Shown: one piece after another, positions 40,198-41,877 of the stretch
How the letters are laid out: each line of letters opens with the position of its first letter
Position numbering within the stretch: the first letter of the stretch is position 1
Assembly (NCBI GenBank): GCA_017447305.1
Contig: JAFSNY010000003.1
Span: 1-41,877 of the forward strand
Reading direction: 5' to 3'
Source of the DNA: Bacilli bacterium
GTDB lineage: Bacteria; Bacillota_I; Bacilli_A; RFN20; CAG-826
DNA length: 41,877 nt
Program-made: the position numbers and the translations under genes
The notes under the pieces: generated by a model
Databases searched by the model: none
Told to the model about the DNA's origin: nothing
Seen by the model: the letters and a program-made list of their open reading frames with translations, nothing else

Positions 40198-40356
40198 CTA
40201 AAAACTGATGGTTTATAGGAAATGATTTACTACTCACATATGCGAAATAAGTACTTAGTGTTGAATATAAGATAGGAAAAAGTTGCCAGATAACAGCAAT
40301 TAAATTCTTAAATAATGATATGTATCTCCATTAGATTGGATTTTTTAAGATGTTAA

Positions 40357-41010
40357 TCAATCAAATCTCATTCGTGGGTTCATTATTGCAAGACTTCTCC
40401 AAATAATTCCCTTTTCTTTTAAATATTTAGCCTTTAAAGCCCACATCTCGTGGCAAGATCCCATCCCTCTGGTTTTTCTATTTTTATCAACCATTTCTTC
40501 CACTTCATCAATAACCTCAAGATACTTATCACTCATCTCGATAGGGTCATTTTTTAACGTTCTTCTAGATTTCATTCGTTTGTTATAGATGTTTAGCAAG
40601 GTTTCGTCATCGATAATCCCTTTTCCCTTAAGCATTAGGAGGATATCTTCACAGTCATCATCAACATAATAATTTCTATCGTGGAGAACTTTAGAGTAAA
40701 CCTTTTCAATATCATGAGGAATCATCTTGCCATATTTATCAAAAAGCATTAAACCAACTTCTAACGATTTTTTGTTATAAATCGCCGATAAGGATAATCG
40801 ACCAATCATCATATATCTATCCGCGATGAATATCAAAGTGTCATAAGCATAGGAAAGTGATTCTCTAGAATCATCGAGATTATTTAAAATGAGATCAACC
40901 ATAACTTCAAGATGAGGGGACGCTAAATAGCCTTTATATTCTCCGTCAATCTCGCAGCCATTAATTATCTCAACCAATTTATTAACATCATTTATTATTT
41001 CTTGTGTCAT
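40357..41010 (-). CDS. Conserved hypothetical protein ending in a WRS-x(4)-NP-x-x-x-FD motif
   Basis: A 217-residue, mostly helical and acidic protein without signal or membrane segment. The C-terminus GMGSCHEMWALKAKYLKE followed by GIIWRSLAIMNPRMRFD is the recognisable part: similar endings (CHxYWxxKxxxLxxxGIxWRSPxxMNPxVxFD) recur in uncharacterised Firmicutes proteins. Function unknown. It overlaps the GNAT gene upstream by 4 nt (ATGA), so the two are co-translated. Confidence 0.8.
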   Translation of the reverse strand: MTQEIINDVNKLVEIINGCEIDGEYKGYLASPHLEVMVDLILNNLDDSRESLSYAYDTLIFIADRYMMIGRLSLSAIYNKKSLEVGLMLFDKYGKMIPHDIEKVYSKVLHDRNYYVDDDCEDILLMLKGKGIIDDETLLNIYNKRMKSRRTLKNDPIEMSDKYLEVIDEVEEMVDKNRKTRGMGSCHEMWALKAKYLKEKGIIWRSLAIMNPRMRFD

Positions 41011-41525
41011 AAATTACGTTTCCACTCTTCTCTCGTGATTCTATATACACGACAAACATGACCATCTTTCGTTGTGTATAAATGAAGATAAGTCATCCCG
41101 TTTGCTTCCGCGGTTTTATAAGAGGCAACATTATCTTCGTCCATATATGAATAGACTTCATCAAAATCAAAATGGGTAAAGAAATAGTCTTTAATTGCCC
41201 TAGTAACTTCTTTTCCTAGACCTTGTCGATGATAATCGCGTCTTAAATGGTAGCCAATCTCAGGTTTCCATTCATCATCAATTATTTGCATTGAAACACC
41301 ACAGCTTCCAATCATTTCGTTTGTGTCTTTATATATGACCGCCCAAAGTCCAAAACCATATTTTTGATATGACGACTTACACCAATTCAGCCATTTCCAA
41401 ACATATTCATCATCATAAGCGCTTCCATCACGATTTCTGATGACCTTTTTAAGCGCATCAAAATCGTCGTCGGTAATTTCTCTAAGAATCAATCTATCTG
41501 TTTTTAAAATAATCTTGCTATCCAT
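41007..41525 (-). CDS. RimJ/RimL-type GNAT N-acetyltransferase
   Basis: A 172-residue protein with the family opening TDRLILREITDDDFDAL, the motif MIGSCGV in the centre, the acetyl-CoA pyrophosphate loop RRDYHRQGLGKEV (about 107-119) and DEDNVASYKTAEANGM (about 139-154). Such enzymes acetylate alpha-amino groups or small amines; the substrate is unknown. No Shine-Dalgarno site is seen. The -10 box lies 11 nt before the ATG, so the leader is very short. It is the first gene of a two-gene unit. Confidence 0.9.
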   Translation of the reverse strand: MDSKIILKTDRLILREITDDDFDALKKVIRNRDGSAYDDEYVWKWLNWCKSSYQKYGFGLWAVIYKDTNEMIGSCGVSMQIIDDEWKPEIGYHLRRDYHRQGLGKEVTRAIKDYFFTHFDFDEVYSYMDEDNVASYKTAEANGMTYLHLYTTKDGHVCRVYRITREEWKRNL

Positions 41526-41536
41526 ATATTAGTTTT

Positions 41537-41565
41537 ATTCTATCAAATGTCGATTTGATAATCAA
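41537..41565 (-). promoter_or_regulatory. Promoter of the GNAT unit with an inverted repeat in its spacer
   Basis: On the minus strand TTGATT (41560-41565), a 17-bp spacer and TAGAAT (41537-41542). A perfect inverted repeat TATCAAAT-gtcg-ATTTGATA (41541-41560) fills the spacer and touches both boxes, a typical place for a repressor or MerR-type activator site. Confidence 0.6.
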
Positions 41566-41759
41566 AAAAGGGCCACGAAGGATAAGCGAAACGCATGAAA
41601 TTTATTTCATACTTGCCCCAACCCATGAGATTGTTGATTTTGCCAATGTTGTTGGCTAAATCCTCACAAAATCACGCATTTTAAAACCTTACAAAAACTT
41701 ATTTCAGGCGTTAAGTCATTGAAATTATCTCCTTTTCTCCAAAATATTTGGTCACTTTT
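41566..41759. other. Intergenic stretch without a recognised gene
   Basis: No gene with a start and ribosome site is supported here. The minus strand has a short open frame (about 40 codons ending near 41549, containing MGWGKYEINFMRFAYPSW) without an upstream start, and it overlaps the GNAT promoter. A hairpin ATGAAAT/ATTTCAT lies near 41594-41609. Confidence 0.4.
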
Positions 41760-41877
41760 TTATGCTACTGAACGAATAATCCTATATAATAATTGTTGAG
41801 GAGTATCATATTTCAATTCGTCTCGAGATGCTGATACTGACTCAGTTGTACAGTTTGTTAACGCTAGGACGTTTAGT
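41760..41877 (-). CDS. Possible 3' end of a gene running off the window
   Basis: The minus strand is open from the window edge to a TAA at 41760-41762, giving 38 residues that end DELKYDTPQQLLYRIIRSVA. The composition looks protein-like, and a transposase tail is possible, but the piece is too short to assign. Confidence 0.3.
   Translation of the reverse strand, partial: LNVLALTNCTTESVSASRDELKYDTPQQLLYRIIRSVA

Noticed and set aside
41549-41670. Small minus-strand gene (MGWGKYEINFMRFAYPSW)
   Set aside because: No ribosome site, it is preceded closely by stops, and it overlaps the GNAT promoter and its inverted repeat.
1-41877. CRISPR array, tRNA or rRNA genes
   Set aside because: No regularly spaced direct repeats, cloverleaf or rRNA-like sequence was seen on either strand.

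Overview
This window comes from an AT-rich, low-GC Gram-positive relative (Bacillota/Bacilli; a gut-type Erysipelotrichia, RF39 or Izemoplasma-like lineage is my guess). The grounds are base composition, Shine-Dalgarno sites of the GGAGG type, a complete rnf operon with a Gx-type transporter and a NusG-II protein, SipW-type exported proteins and a class I c-di-GMP riboswitch. TGA is used as stop and TGG as Trp, so the genetic code is standard. Almost everything after the first 1.5 kb and one membrane-protein gene lies on the minus strand. No rRNA, tRNA or CRISPR array was seen.

Layout. Positions 114-1564: an IS200/IS605-type element carrying only tnpB; its right end supplies the stop codon of the neighbouring SNF2 helicase gene. 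1562-6014: SNF2 helicase and a separate SWIM zinc-finger protein, overlapping genes. 6181-7602: a plus-strand membrane protein with an acidic repeat tail. 7595-9484: a Wzy/O-antigen-ligase-like polytopic membrane protein. 9563-24668: one long minus-strand operon (promoter, c-di-GMP-I riboswitch with terminator, ten genes, terminator). 24771-26583: a small membrane protein and a fifth 'AWF' surface protein, each with its own promoter and terminator. 26662-28965: a potassium channel and an HD-GYP phosphodiesterase. 29044-37127: ispD-like, araD-like, rnfCDGEA, a 65-residue Cys protein, rnfB, apbE, a NusG-II protein and a Gx transporter, in one operon. 37142-40197: diguanylate cyclase, GNAT and PfkB kinase. 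40357-41565: a hypothetical gene and a RimJ/RimL-type GNAT.

The most interesting content is the riboswitch operon. In transcription order it encodes four exported proteins that share a C-terminal 'LEGW/LEGY' motif (three also carry the SipW-type 'AWF/AWY' signal-peptide motif), a membrane-anchored McrB-like AAA+ ATPase, a DUF2357-like protein that ends in five ~61-residue repeats, a SipW/Sec11-type signal peptidase, an intact EAL phosphodiesterase, a degenerate nucleosidase-like protein and a large EAL protein with lost catalytic residues. I infer a c-di-GMP-induced surface-fibre export and assembly system with built-in negative feedback: c-di-GMP opens the riboswitch, and the last genes encode a c-di-GMP hydrolase and a probable sensor. 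The window also carries an intact GGDEF cyclase and an HD-GYP protein, so production, degradation and sensing of this messenger lie close together.

The functional proposal is inference. The riboswitch, promoter, terminators, motifs and gene order are read directly from the sequence.
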